Origin: Aurelia coerulea
Taxonomy: Eukaryota > Cnidaria > Scyphozoa > Semaeostomeae > Ulmaridae
DNA: 64,000 bases
Reading direction: 5' to 3'
NCBI GenBank assembly: GCA_039566865.1
Contig: CM076947.1
Coordinates: 2,549,501 to 2,613,500 of the forward strand
Shown one piece after another: positions 53,114 through 63,571 of the stretch (position 1 is the first letter of the stretch; every line of letters begins with the position of its first letter). Under the pieces are notes generated by a model, which was not told the DNA's origin, made no database searches, and worked only from the letters and a program-made list of their open reading frames with translations. The translations under genes and the position numbers were made by a program.

Positions 53114-54450
53114 TCATTGTGGATGGATGTGGGTCATTGTGGATCGTTGCAGGTCATTCCTTACTTTAGTATGTACACACTTTGCATTACACCCGGACTT
53201 TGCTTTAACACATTTGCACCTGGATCTATATGAGGTTGCATCTGTGCATCTTACTTTGCTCTCAGCACTATTACTGGAGCCACATTTGCAGGATATAGCT
53301 TTGTCAATTGCGCTATCCTCCTTACATTTATCATTTGAAGTTACAGGGCAGTAATGTCCAGCACCAGTTACCTTTGTATCAGATTCAAGAGGAAATTCTG
53401 TAAGCACTGTCACAATGGGAAAGTCATCGATAGATGTTATAAGGACAATGGAAATGTGAATGATGTTTGCCAGGGTCTTTATCATCAAGTCTCCTATATC
53501 TCCTGCAAACTGTCTACTCTCTTTGTAGGGTGCCCTGATATCAAAGAATAGCTGTCGATTGGGAAGGAAACTGGCGCATTTTTCGTCATTGCTTGGTAGT
53601 AAATCATTCAAATGCTTCTTTACGGAAAAAGACTCTGCTTTCAGTGCAAAAAGTTGATGGACGAGGGAATTGAAAAGGCAATTTCCATCTCTATCTGTTT
53701 CTATGATTTCAAAACCTAGTTCTGTCACACATTGTTTAAGACGTTTTTGATGCCCATCGCCGTCTTGCAAACCACTCAGGCATGCTTGGTAATTCTTCAG
53801 GATGTTCAGCGCAACATCCTCGTTTACGAGCTTGTATGCTCGAGCTTCAATGTTGTTGAACATATCTTTTACTGAGCTTTGTAAACATAATATATGATTA
53901 ACAAACATGGCTTCTTTGTCACTGTAATGAACTAACAGAAAGTCTTCTTCATTTTCAGCCACTCATGCTCTCGATGCAACAATACCAAATTTATCTTTAA
54001 TTTCTTCTTTTGGTTCATCTACTGCTGATTTCGCATTGTTGTATAAAAGCTCTCCAGAGCTAACTCTGCTTGACTCTGCCAATTTCTTGCCACTTTTTTT
54101 TCTTTTGTTCCATTGCCAAAAAAAATTGTAAGAATTGCTACCGCTAATTCTGAACCAAGGGGCTTTAAGCCATGCGCGAGTCTATTTAGCTGATTATGCA
54201 GATTCTCGTTTATGCTAGTCAAATACACAACTGAAATATCTGACAAGCATCCTCGCCTCACATGGTTTTCTAAATTGGAAATTGCCTTCTCTGTTGCGTC
54301 TGTCATTAAAGGTGGACTGTCGTAGACTGCATCAAGTGCACGCCATTTTCCTCGCAGTTCCTGAAGCCGTTGAAACATTACTTCTGAACCAACAGTTGGC
54401 TGTGCTCTTGCTTTGCAGTTATCACTTATGTCTCGGAAAACCTTTCTCAA
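53114..54450 (-). pseudogene. Transposase-OTU protease gene, degenerate
   Basis: Two minus-strand frames form one gene: 54450-54019 then 53962-53114, separated by a frameshift near 54025 and an in-frame TGA just before 53962. The first part has NLENHVRRGCLSDIS...TSINENLHNQLNRLAHGLKPLG then SELAVAILTIFF, the C-terminal signature of a transposase-like family (GCLS..P.G.GTErNE.LH..LN). The second has an OTU cysteine protease: TDRDGNCLFNSLVHQL (Asp and Cys) and GAGHYCPV (His), then a Cys-rich CKCG...RCKCVKAKSGCNAKC tail of CXC type, read into the GGGTCATTGT satellite at its end. OTU enzymes remove ubiquitin; OTU domains occur in several large DNA transposons. The whole block lies between 17-bp direct repeats CTCATTTGAAAACTCAT (52996, 54579). 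Confidence 0.65.
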
Positions 54451-54559
54451 GTCGGAACAAAATTTTGACCTTTTGGGGTTTTTTTGCTAACAGTTGCTGT
54501 TATGCGTTTTACTTCATGAAAAAGATCTAACTTTACATATGTTTGATCTCCTAATATCT

Positions 54560-54725
54560 CCCATATCTTTATGAATACTTCTCATTTGAAAACTCATACA
54601 CTCAAAAAAGAAGAAACAAAATTTAAAAACTTTCACGAAAATGTTTACATTGAAAGAAGAAACTTTTAGTACTATCATGGCTTGATCCAAGTTTCTTAGA
54701 AAAAATATGTGTATTCACATATTGA
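54560..54725. mobile_element. Diverged fragment of the TAAGAAACT MITE
   Basis: Contains AAGTTTCTTAGAAAAAATAT followed by GTGTATTCACATA, matching the terminal TTTCTTATAAAAAAATACGTGTATT of the family at 26770-26796, plus AGAAACTTTTAGTACT. The other end is unclear. Confidence 0.35.
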
Positions 54726-54956
54726 TGTAGCCATTTCAAGAGGTGGGAAGTCTGGTGACAAATACAGTGTATTTCATGTTTAATGTTAACAGGACAAGAA
54801 AGAAACAAAACTTCAGTAATAAAAAAAATTTTTTTTACTCTAAATGGCGAGGTAGTGCCACAATTCTTTACTTTGCCACTCTGGCTAAATCCTTGGTTCA
54901 TATCGTAACAGATAATTTGGAGGTATTCTAGTAATGAGTAGCATTGCAACAATACT

Positions 54957-55979
54957 TTGCTGATTGAAACATTTAGTCCTTCCTCTCTTGTCTTCCTTGA
55001 GATTCAGGCTGTGCTGAATGTTAATAATATCACAGAAAATCTACCAAGCTCAGTTCTTAATTTAGTAGATGAACCAGAACAGTACATTGATGATGAAACA
55101 ACTGCAGATAGTCAGTCAGTGCATGTTTATTCCGAGTCTACATGGAGTGCTTTCAGCCAGAATAGTATTCAGTGGCAGGAATCGCAAGAAATGCCAGCTG
55201 TAGTAGATATGCAAGATAAGGAATGCCAGACAGTTCCAGTGTATGTCCTAGGAGAAGAAGAATGTCATAATTTAGTTGCAAAAGCCAGTCCTCATTGTGA
55301 TTTTAAGATGAATCCTGAAAATGTTGAAAAAATTGCAATGGGGCTGGCGCAGGAATTAATTTCAGAAAGATTCACAAATCTATGTGCTCTGAAAGAATGT
55401 CTGAGAGTAGACATAACTTGAACAAACTCACACTCTGACAATCTTCTCAGTTTCTTCCAGGAAGCTGTTCAGAGTAAACATTTCATTGTTGCGATGATTG
55501 ATGATTATCACAACATACACACAAAACATCGACCTGAAAAGAAGACCCACAGACAGACACTGTCCATATGTCAACATTGCTTGTGAAAGCTTTCCCACAA
55601 GTAAAAGCAATAAGCAAAGATGAGACTCAGATTCCTCCGTTAAGCAAAGATCCTTCTTCAGATTGAAGCAGTCCAAAAAATTCTTTGTGAAAAAATGTCT
55701 TATGCACACAACATGCCAAACTGGGTAGTTGCAAAATATTTTGGCCCAAATTTTGAGCGGCAACAGCTCAGGGTTCATGATTACCAGCAAACGGAGCTTC
55801 GGAAAATGAGATGCATGGATGGCTGCAAACTTGTTGACTCCATAGAACTGCCTCTCAAGTCATCAGCAGATATTCTTTCTGCCTTCAATCATATGCTCTC
55901 TGATGGTCTTTCAGTCTATCTTGACCAGTTTCTTGCCCCCTTTGTTGCTGACTGGCCTCCTAAACTATTTCATACTTAA
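54957..55979 (+). pseudogene. IDDY-HNIHT family gene, degenerate
   Basis: Plus-strand segments in successive frames: 54957-55421 (...DKECQTVPVYVLGEEECHNL..., KIAMGLAQELISERFTNLCA), 55424-55587 (SFFQEAVQSKHFIVAMIDDY then HNIHTKHRPEKKTHRQT), a short KAFPQVKAISKDETQIPPLS, and 55695-55979 (MSYAHNMPNWVVAKYFGPNF..., KLVDSIELPLKSSADILSAF, HMLSDGLSVYLDQFLAPFVA). I recall the same signature, MIDDYHNIHT...RP, and the LPLKSaaDIL motif from unnamed invertebrate repeat-type proteins; no function is known to me. Stops and frame changes between the segments make it a pseudogene. Confidence 0.5.
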
Positions 55980-56116
55980 GTAGCGAGTGGTACTAATGCA
56001 AAAATTGAGGCATTTTCTCATGTTTCACTATGACAAATCACCGAAAACGTAAAAACTCTATCAACTACCTTTCAATACTATACCAGTGAAACATTGCTTT
56101 GCTAAAGTTACTTAAA

Positions 56117-56594
56117 GAGCCACTGCTGACATAAGTGCTTTGCGAGCCTAGAAAATCGAAAGGAGGTAAATAGCAATGGCGGTGAATGTTTTTGCCAAAT
56201 ATCAAATGCACTGAACTGAACAATGTTTTGTTTGCGCTTATTATCGTTTATTGATTTGTATTTACTTCATTGCTAAAACACCAGTGGAACATACAAAAAG
56301 ATTGCCATGGCAACATTGTACGACCTATGCTTTGCACTTTGTAACTTTCTGCAAAACGAGAACACATTGTTTTTGATGACCAATAGCATCAACAAAGAGG
56401 CTCTCAATACAGAGCGAAATTTTGGCATGACATGCTGTGCAAGGACGGGAAATCGTCTTCTTGAAGAGGCAGAGCTCAGGAATGCTGATATTATAGATCG
56501 AGTGGTGTCAGAAGCCATTGAAAAGTCATGGCTTATAATAGCGAGCATTGATGATTACACGTCTGTTCATACACACAGGCGCCCAAAAACATAA
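56117..56594 (+). pseudogene. Second IDDY family fragment
   Basis: 56117-56146 repeats AGAGCCACTGCTGACATAAG then TGCTTTGCG from 52940. 56307-56594 is open: MATLYDLCFALCNFLQNENT, RNFGMTCCARTGNRLLEEAE, DRVVSEAIEKSWLIIASIDD then YTSVHTHRRPKT and a stop. The end aligns with AMIDDYHNIHTKHRPEKK of the copy at 55.5 kb but is diverged, so it represents another subfamily. Truncated right after the motif. Confidence 0.45.
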
Positions 56595-56599
56595 ATGCC

Positions 56600-57257
56600 T
56601 TCAACAGCTGACAAATTTAGTTCTTGATTACAAAATGTCAATTCCAACATACAGCGTTTTGAAATGGATTTTATTATGTTGGAGAGGTTTCCGGGGTTTC
56701 TTCTAGCAACAAATCTCATTATGTGGACAAATGATAATTTGCATATGTGGACAAATGTAAGATATGGTTGATCAGCCACCTAGTATTCTTGATCTCGTCA
56801 TTTCTTGCAATCTGACTGTCATTAAAGGATACAAAATACAGTAAGAACCCGCAAAATTAAAACCACTTCAAAAGAAACCTCCAGCTGATTTTGTTGAGAA
56901 ATGGTGCCCTCATATAAGAAACTTCTCAGCTTCAGTTTTAGTTTCATTCATTATCAATTAATCCTAAATACAATTCAACATAAATACTCTACAACTAAAA
57001 TACATAACAACATTATAACGGAAATCGAGAAAAGACAAACTAAAATGAATATAAAAGATACTTTACATGATTGTATTTAAGATTAATTGACTAAGGAGGA
57101 GCTCTCTAAGTAGATAAACTAATCGAGAGAGAGCCCCCCCCCCCCGCCAGAAAAAAAACAAAGAAACTAAAAAAAATGTAATTAAAACAAAGACAGATGA
57201 TAACCAAATGATAACACCTCATTGGGATAAAGTTATATGTGTGCAGTGAACAGTGAA
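56600..57257. other. Gene-free interval, LINE 3' region
   Basis: A/T-rich. From about 56935 it likely belongs to the 3' untranslated region of the LINE fragment on the minus strand. No gene. Confidence 0.4.
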
Positions 57258-57935
57258 TTAGTTCTGGGAATATGAGTCAATGAAAAAAGTCTTTAATTTT
57301 GAACGAAATACTGAAACAGAGCTAGCAACACATATAAAAAGTGGAAGAGTGTTCCAAAGTTTTGAACCAAAATACTGAATTGTTTGAAGACCATATAAGG
57401 TAGTATTTTTAAAAGATTTGAAAAGATCACCTCTAGTAGCCTGACGAGTCCCGATCTTATGGACGGCTGCATTAGGCTGAAAGTAATCATGAAAGCACGA
57501 AGGAGATAGTTTATTGATAGATTTATAAACAAAGGTTAAGATATTTAGGTGCAAAACATCCTCAAGTTTCAAAACTTTTAATGACTGAAAGATTGGTGTG
57601 CTGGGAGAAGAGAAGGGTTCAAATTTAATACAACCCTGTATTTTTTTCTGAAGTCGGAAGAATGGGTCCAAGTAGGAATCATAAGTCAGCCCCCATACCA
57701 AGATCCCATAGTTGAGGAAGGATGAAAACAGCGAGTTGAAGAGAGAGATGAGGCATAGTCTAGCAAGGGGACATAGTGCCGTACTTCCAAGAAAATACCA
57801 GCAGTTCTGGAAAGTTTTTTGAAGAGTTCGGTTGTGTGAAACTTCGCAGACAGATGCTCATCCATAAGAACCCCTAAAAATTTCACATGATTAGTCCTTT
57901 GGATACACTGTTTACCAACTTTGAGGTTAGTGCAC
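57258..57935 (-). pseudogene. 5'-truncated LINE reverse transcriptase C-terminus
   Basis: Minus strand: VGKQCIQRTNHVKFLGVLMD...FHTTELFKKLSRTAGIFLEVRHYVPL, then, after frame changes near 57700, WGLTYDSYLDPFFRLQKKIQ, ...PIFQSLKVLKLEDVLHLNIL..., GTRQATRGDLFKSFKNTTLY, FGSKLWNTLPLF... This is the thumb and C-terminal region of a jockey/CR1-type reverse transcriptase (KFLGVxxDExLSWxxH; WG.ty...L..lQKk..R.I; WNxLP). All palm motifs are missing, as expected of a 5'-truncated insertion. It is unrelated in sequence to the full-length LINE at 6-12 kb. Confidence 0.75.
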
Positions 57936-57944
57936 TCTGTGAGG

Positions 57945-58065
57945 TGTGTTTCGAGCCTTCGAGCCTCTTGTTTCGAGCCTCAAGCCTTCAAGCCTTGTGT
58001 TAGAGTCCCGAGCCCTCAAGCCTTTCATCTTGAGCATCAAGCCTCATATTGCCAGACTGTATCCA
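57945..58065. repeat. CGAGCCTTCAAGCCT short repeats
   Basis: Irregular copies of CGAGCCT/CAAGCCT words, about eleven in 120 bp, lying just beyond the truncated LINE end. Confidence 0.5.
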
Positions 58066-58069
58066 ACAT

Positions 58070-58865
58070 AATAACAAACGAGGCGACATGTTTTAATGAA
58101 GGTATATAGCAACAAAGAACACAGAAATATAATCACAGAAAACTATATTTTGAACATGAGATTGAAAGCAACAACGGCATAAAAACTTAAGGCATAAGAG
58201 CCTTTTTCACCCTTGAGAAACCTCTGTTCTCATAATTGTCTTCACTCTCACTGTGTGCTCACTCTCACAATTTACAGATTTTGCAGCAATTCTTGCTGTT
58301 GCCGTGATTTAAATCCTAGCAATTTGAGTGTGATTTCTGTTAAAACTTTAATGGGTACTTTTGAAAGTCCTTTCAACAAAATTAAATTGTCTTTGCAAAA
58401 AATTAGAGCATTAACAATTTATTCAAGCATTAGAGCATTAACAATTTAAGAAAGAGACATCTGGTATCAAAAATGGCCTAAGATTTAAGAAACTGGCTGC
58501 CAACGCCGGGCCTAAGTTTCTCAAAGATAAGATAAGATAAAGTTAAACGATTGAGACCTGTTGGCTCATGATGTAGTTGGCTCTTGAAGTTTAGAAACAC
58601 TCAATCACCACCCAATCTACTCTTTCCAACTATTGCAGCCGGTTTTTATGACAATCATCATAATAAAATTGAACATGCAAACACCTGGAACAGTTGTGAC
58701 AGTCAGCAAGATGAACAAGTAGACCAATCTAGCAATGAGAGTTTCGAATCTTGTATCTGCGTACTAGAAGAAGAACATTTACCAAGCTATTACAGCAGAT
58801 AATGAAACATTCTTCAAACAAAGAGAGAGGAGAGCAAAAAAGATTTGTGCAGATCACAAAAGCAT
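58070..58865. other. No supported gene
   Basis: The plus-strand open frame 58584-58802 (NLLFPTIAAGFYDNHHNKIE..., ending EEEHLPSYYSR) may be a remnant of the IDDY family region but has no diagnostic motif. Small direct repeats AGAGCATTAACAATTTA near 58405-58450. Confidence 0.3.
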
Positions 58866-59231
58866 TCATACTCCTCGGCACAAAAAATTTATCAACGTGT
58901 CTCTTCGTAACTGAACATACAATATATCAATATGGAACCTTATTCTTTGGAACACTTTCAAGAAATTCAGGAGTCCAATATCTTCCCTTTGTGTTTTCCG
59001 ATCTCCACTCCAAGATTCAATAATATTTTCAAGGCACTCTGTGAATGCTGCCTTGTATGTAAACATTGTGTTGACCAATCTGCTTCCAAAGTTCCACCTT
59101 GTTTTAGAAGACATAGGGACTCTTCTGGATACACTTTTATCAATATATGCTGCTCCCTTGTGGGGGGAGGATGAGAATCCTTTAAGATTTACAAAAAAAC
59201 GGCTTAACTTTAGGAATCCTACTGACTGCAT
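58866..59231 (-). pseudogene. ZMYM1/hAT-like transposase fragment
   Basis: 121 open codons on the minus strand: VPMSSKTRWNFGSRLVNTMF, YKAAFTECLENIIESWSGDR, REDIGLLNFLKVFQRIRFHI, LYVQLRRDTL. The TRWNxRxRxV...GLL..L..F.F...L motif order matches hAT-related ZMYM1-like proteins common in invertebrate and fish genomes, between the catalytic core and the dimerisation domain. No zinc fingers or C-terminal domain nearby. An isolated fragment. Confidence 0.5.
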
Positions 59232-59239
59232 ACTGCAGC

Positions 59240-60270
59240 ACGATAATTCAACTGAGGAGCATAACAGTACACATAATATGCAATGTGTACAGTGTTACAG
59301 TTACTGAAAATGTCGGTAAAATGTCTTAATGAATTCCATACTAACTAAGCAGTCAGTCTAAGGAAGTCTTATCGGTTTGCTTAAATCATTGCGTTGATGC
59401 TACACGTATTGCCAAGGGGACAGAAATAGGCATGATCTCCCACTTTTACTTCCTTGCATTTGTGACGTCATATATAGTGATTGGGTTGTTACAGCAAATA
59501 ACCACTATGTAAAATAATAAGATGAATGAACTACCGTTTCATGCCCTCTATTCAATGTCAGCTTTTCTTGCATCATACCTGATTGAAGACATTATAAAAC
59601 TTAGGTCACAGATTTCTTTAAAAAATGCAACATCTGCAAAACGTGCTAATACACATTCAATAAAGTACCACAATCTGTTCAGACAAATAGTGGCTAAGCA
59701 TAAATAAGAGTGCTAGTAATACTCCAATAACAATTCTAGAGTGGTGGGTGGTTGGGACTCGGGAGGGAAACCAGTAGTGGTTGTAGAAATTGCTGTAATT
59801 GATGTTCTCTCGTCCGGGGTTCCTATCATTCTGCACTGTGCGCCTATGCTGGTCTTACATCAAATAGGAAACAGTTCCCAGTATTTATCAGTAATTAATT
59901 GTATGCGTAGCTTTTTGTAGTTGTTTTAACTTCATTATTTGCATGTCTTTACGTTAATGGCCACGGGTGTAGTCATTGTATTTTGCTGCCTGTGGTATCG
60001 TACCTGTAGTGTAGTATAGTAATCAGAAAGTATAATATGTAACATGTGATGTTACATTTCATGAATAAATAGAAAAAAACAATTGTAAGGATATGCTATT
60101 GGACAACCTAAATAAAAAATGACAAATTCTCTGGCTCTCTCCAAGGGTTGCATCTATTAGTAAGATGCATCACGTTTCTTTGATTTAATGAGAAAAAAAA
60201 TTGGATGGCGCCCCCCGCCCCCCCATGTGATTTTAAATGTTTTTTGTTAACATCCAGCTCATGAAATCAA
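59240..60270. other. No supported gene
   Basis: The plus-strand 61-codon frame at 59522 (MNELPFHALYSMSAFLASYL...) has no motif. One C-rich run near 60210. Otherwise A/T-rich. Confidence 0.4.
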
Positions 60271-60275
60271 CATAC

Positions 60276-60620
60276 CTGCAAGCCTAACACGAAGGCTACT
60301 GATTATGTCCACCATTAATGTTCTCTGGAAATAGTTTAGTGTTTCATTCGTTGATTGCAGCAATGAAAGATCCACTAGAACTTCGGCCCATTTTCTAATC
60401 AGTTCCTTGTTAACCTTGAGGGCAATGAATTGTTTCTCTTTCTTTTCTAAGTGTGCATCACCAAATGCTTCTTTGATATCACAACCAACATCAATACTTG
60501 ATTCAACATAAATATCTTCCAGGGCATGCTAAGCAAAAGCGGCAAATTCTCCAACTTTTTCGTGCTCCGCTAGCTTTTCAGCTACTTCATTGGCCAATAG
60601 CAAATACTCCTCTGAGCGAC
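60276..60620 (-). pseudogene. Helical coding fragment after the Pif1 region
   Basis: Minus-strand frame CQSKECRSEEYLLLANEVAE, KLAEHEKVGEFAAFA (stop) HALEDIYVES, SIDVGCDIKEAFGDAHLEKK, ...ELIRKWAEVLVDLSLLQSTN, ...DIISSLRVRLA, ending at a consensus donor CTTGCAG|GTATGT (60276/60275). One internal stop and a frameshift relative to the Pif1 tail. The sequence looks helical and protein-like, but I know no family. Either the C-terminal extension of the helicase gene or an exon of a neighbouring gene. Confidence 0.35.
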
Positions 60621-62091
60621 ACTCTTTGCTTTGGCATGCTTACAAAATATTAAGAAGCTTGACCTTGACTGCGTAGCAACATTGGTTTCTTCATCAGCCA
60701 TCATGTTGTCGGATGTCAATGGCATTGATCTAAATTCTCGTGGAGATGACTCACGGCGAAAATCTAAAACGTTTTTGATATTTGCACAAAATTCCCTTAT
60801 TAATAATGGTTGCAAAGGAAATTTGTGATCCCATCCTGGCAAGACTGACAATCCAGAAAAAGAGCAACTACGCGACAATACAACGTAAGCTTGTCCGTGG
60901 ACAAACAAACAAAGATGAAATGGTCTGGCCTTGGCTTTTGTTGATGCTCATGGCCCATGCAAGTTGCAGCGGTATTTGTCTCGTGATTTATATAAGTTAA
61001 ACCCACCTGAATCTGAACCCAACCGAATCCATCTGAACCCAGCTGAACCCAGCCGAACCCATCTGAACCCAGCAGAGACCAGATGGATTCAGCTGGGTTC
61101 AGATGGGTTCAGCTGGGTTTAACTTATATAAATTACGGTATATGTCTTCTGGTTGCCCTCGTAACACCATTTTCATCAACTGCTCCCCAAGTGTAGGGCC
61201 CTATCTTTAAAGCTGGTTGTGTGCCAAACTTTACCAATGGGTTGCCATTAAAAACTGCCTCAACCATTCCTATTGATCCATTAACTAGCCCTTTGTTATG
61301 CATGTTACGGAGGAGCATCACTTTGGCACCGACTTTGAAAACTAAGGTCTTTGGAAACGGACAATTCTTTAGCAAATGATGATGTAAGCCGGTGTCTCTG
61401 GCTTTGCAAACTATTTCGTTTCCAGGTCTTGGACTGAAGAATTTCAATATTTTTCAATTCCACATCCATTTTCCTTGGGTATAGGAAAACCGTGTCAGGA
61501 TGGTTGAAAGGGTTTTTATTTCTGCTTGCCATGGTTAAAATATTATGCGCCGAGGGACTTAGATCACCACCATTCTTCACCTCAGATAGCAAGAGCAACA
61601 TTTCAGGATCGCGTTGGCGGTGTATCTCCGTAAGTAATTTCCAGTTGCTGGACTGAAAACAAAACTCTTCCACATGTTCACCATATTCCTTTTTATTGGA
61701 CCTCAAATCAGTAACTGGTGGTAGCTGTTGAAAGTCCCCACAAACGATTAACTGGATGCCTCCAAAGCGCAAATCCGATTCTCTTGTTCTCCTTGCTATA
61801 AACTCGAGCACATCAAATGCCTCACAGTCCAACATTGAAATCTCATCGATTATCAAAGCTTTGCAGTTCACCCATCGATCTAGAGCTGCTGGATTGGTAA
61901 GGACATTGCAAAGAAGCTTGTATCTTGAACCACGCCCAATACCCAAACCTGACCAAGAATGGATAGTTTGCCCATTAAATGGCGCGGAGGCCAAGCCCGT
62001 CATTGCTGTTTTACCAACATTCTCGTCGCCAAACTTAACATCCAAACGTTTTGCAATTTTGAACAGTGTTTCCGTTTTTCCCGTTCCTGCA
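60582..62091 (-). pseudogene. Pif1-type helicase (Helitron-like), broken
   Basis: Minus strand, exon opening at TTTTAG|TGCAGG (62091). Motif order: AGTGKTET (I), LIIDEISMLD (II), VCGDFQQLPPV (III), LTEIHRQRDPEMLLLLSEVK, VFLYPRKMDVELKN, a frame change near 61440, LVFKVGAKVMLLRNMHNKGL then VNGSIGMV, the start of motif V (IPLQLAWAMSINKSQGQT), another frame change, and FVHGQAYVVLSRSCSFSGLS (VI). Pif1 helicases of this group unwind DNA 5'-3' and are the helicase half of Helitron Rep-Hel proteins. No Rep/HUH domain is present in the window and no Helitron ends were found, so Helitron origin is inferred from the helicase type. A 150-bp hairpin element splits it at motif V (60986-61134). Confidence 0.7.
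60986..61134. mobile_element. Hairpin insertion inside the Pif1 gene
   Basis: About 145 bp with inverted ends ATTTATATAAGTTAAACCCA and inner repeats of GAACCCAnCTGAACCCA on one arm and their complement on the other, giving a near-complete palindrome. It separates ...TRRHIP from IPLQLAWAM of the helicase; ATACCG occurs on both sides and may be the duplicated target. Superfamily unknown. Confidence 0.6.
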
Positions 62092-62483
62092 CTAAAAGAC
62101 ATTTAAACCTTGTAGGCACAACGAAACCACTCATTCTCGCTCGGCTGTCAGATCTGTGTCTTCGCTCATGTTCACAAATGAATGTATTTGCTACATGACG
62201 GGGCAGTGGAATGGAATGAAAGAAATATTTTCATGTAACATGAGAGAGATAATTTGCCATGTTTACAATATGCATTTAAAATTTGTCATTATGTGGTCTG
62301 ACCTGGGGGAGGGGGAAATAAACTTATTTTGGAAGCTACAGTTTTCAATTGATTCAGACTTGAAAAAAAAATCCTGATTATAAAAACAATTTCAACAGCT
62401 ACCATCAGACCAGTTACAAATTTAAGGTCCAACAAAAATGAATATGGTGAACAGGAGAACACGTTTTGTTGTCAGTCCATAGA

Positions 62484-62690
62484 CTTACGGAGATACACCG
62501 CCAACGCGATCCTGAAATGTTGCTCCTGTTATCTGAGGTGAAGAATGGTGGAGATCTAAGTCCATTGGAGCATAATATTTTAAGCAGAGCAGAATTCATG
62601 AAAAACCTTTCAAACATCCTGATACGGTTTTCCTCTACCCAAGGAAAATGGATGTGGAATTGCAACAAAGGTTAATACCATTGTCACAAT
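62484..62690 (+). pseudogene. Inverted partial copy of the Pif1 gene
   Basis: Plus-strand LTEIHRQRDPEMLLLLSEVK then NGGDLSPLEHNIL, identical over the first 27 residues to the minus-strand gene at about 61640, then diverging through frame changes but keeping TQGKWMWNCNK-type sequence equivalent to YPRKMDVELK in another frame. It forms an inverted duplication with a spacer of about 840 bp. Too short to function. Confidence 0.65.
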
Positions 62691-63177
62691 CAAGAGAACT
62701 TTCTCATGGGTCGGTCAAGGGGAGATATTGCCAGGGCCGACGAGGGGGCAGGGGAAATTTTCCCCAGGGCCTGAGGGTCTAGGGGGCCTCACAAAGTAAG
62801 ATATTTCCTGGTTTTCCGCTCGCTTTGTTCATATGAGGCCTCGTTTTGCAGCTCTGTCCCTTGACCTCCAAAACCTCTTGGTAGTCATGGATATTACAAA
62901 TCTTTCATAGATGTAAATAAGAGTGTTGATTTTTCAGAAATGCTGAAATAACTCACTGATCAAAAGAACACTTTGCATAAATTCATTGACATCATTGTAC
63001 TAAGATAATGAAACAGGAATATTCAGTTAGTTCACTCTTTCATACTTTCATGATACTTGAAGTAATTAATCATTATGAATTAATATAATCATTGAATATT
63101 TCTTCATGCTCATAGATCATAGATATAACAATTGCTATGTTTGTGCTAATTTCATGCATAATATTAGGTACTCTAAA
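62691..63177. other. No supported gene
   Basis: G-rich near-palindrome around 62715-62780 (GGGGCAGGGGAAATTTTCCC), otherwise A/T-rich. Confidence 0.4.
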
Positions 63178-63571
63178 CTGGCACACATATTTTTTTAAAG
63201 AAACTAAGACTTTGGCCCAGTACTGAAAGTTTCTTAATTAAAATTATCAGATTTTCAGTAATCAGAGTTTCTTACGAGTTTCTTAGAGGTTCTATAGCAA
63301 TATTAATGTTCACTACCTGTGCCCTTGTGAACATTTCAAAACAAGGTTTTTAAGCATTTCCAATGTTTAGACATTACTCACAAGTACCTTACCAGTGATA
63401 GGATAAGGAAACAAATGAAAGTAGATTAAAAATATTTCAAGGATTTCCTTTATCAAAATAAATAGTTTCTTAAGTTATATTTTCCCAGTACTGGAGTTTC
63501 TTAATTTTTGGCGATCTGAGAGTTGAGTTTCTTATGGGCAGTTAAAAAAATACGTGTATTTGATAATCAAA
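63178..63571 (-). mobile_element. TAAGAAACT-family MITE, intact copy
   Basis: About 390 bp in the opposite orientation to the copy at 25.6 kb. Ends CACACATATTTTTTTAAAGA and the complement of AAATACACGTATTTTTTTAA, internal CCAGTACTG words, and the uninterrupted AATGTTTAGACATTACTCAC at 63361-63380. That stretch is the empty form of the site carrying the nested hAT in the other copy. Confidence 0.65.

Noticed and set aside
50884..62102. Bacterial contamination suggested by RecQ and Pif1 helicases
   Set aside because: Both have spliceosomal intron edges and lie among animal-type transposons.
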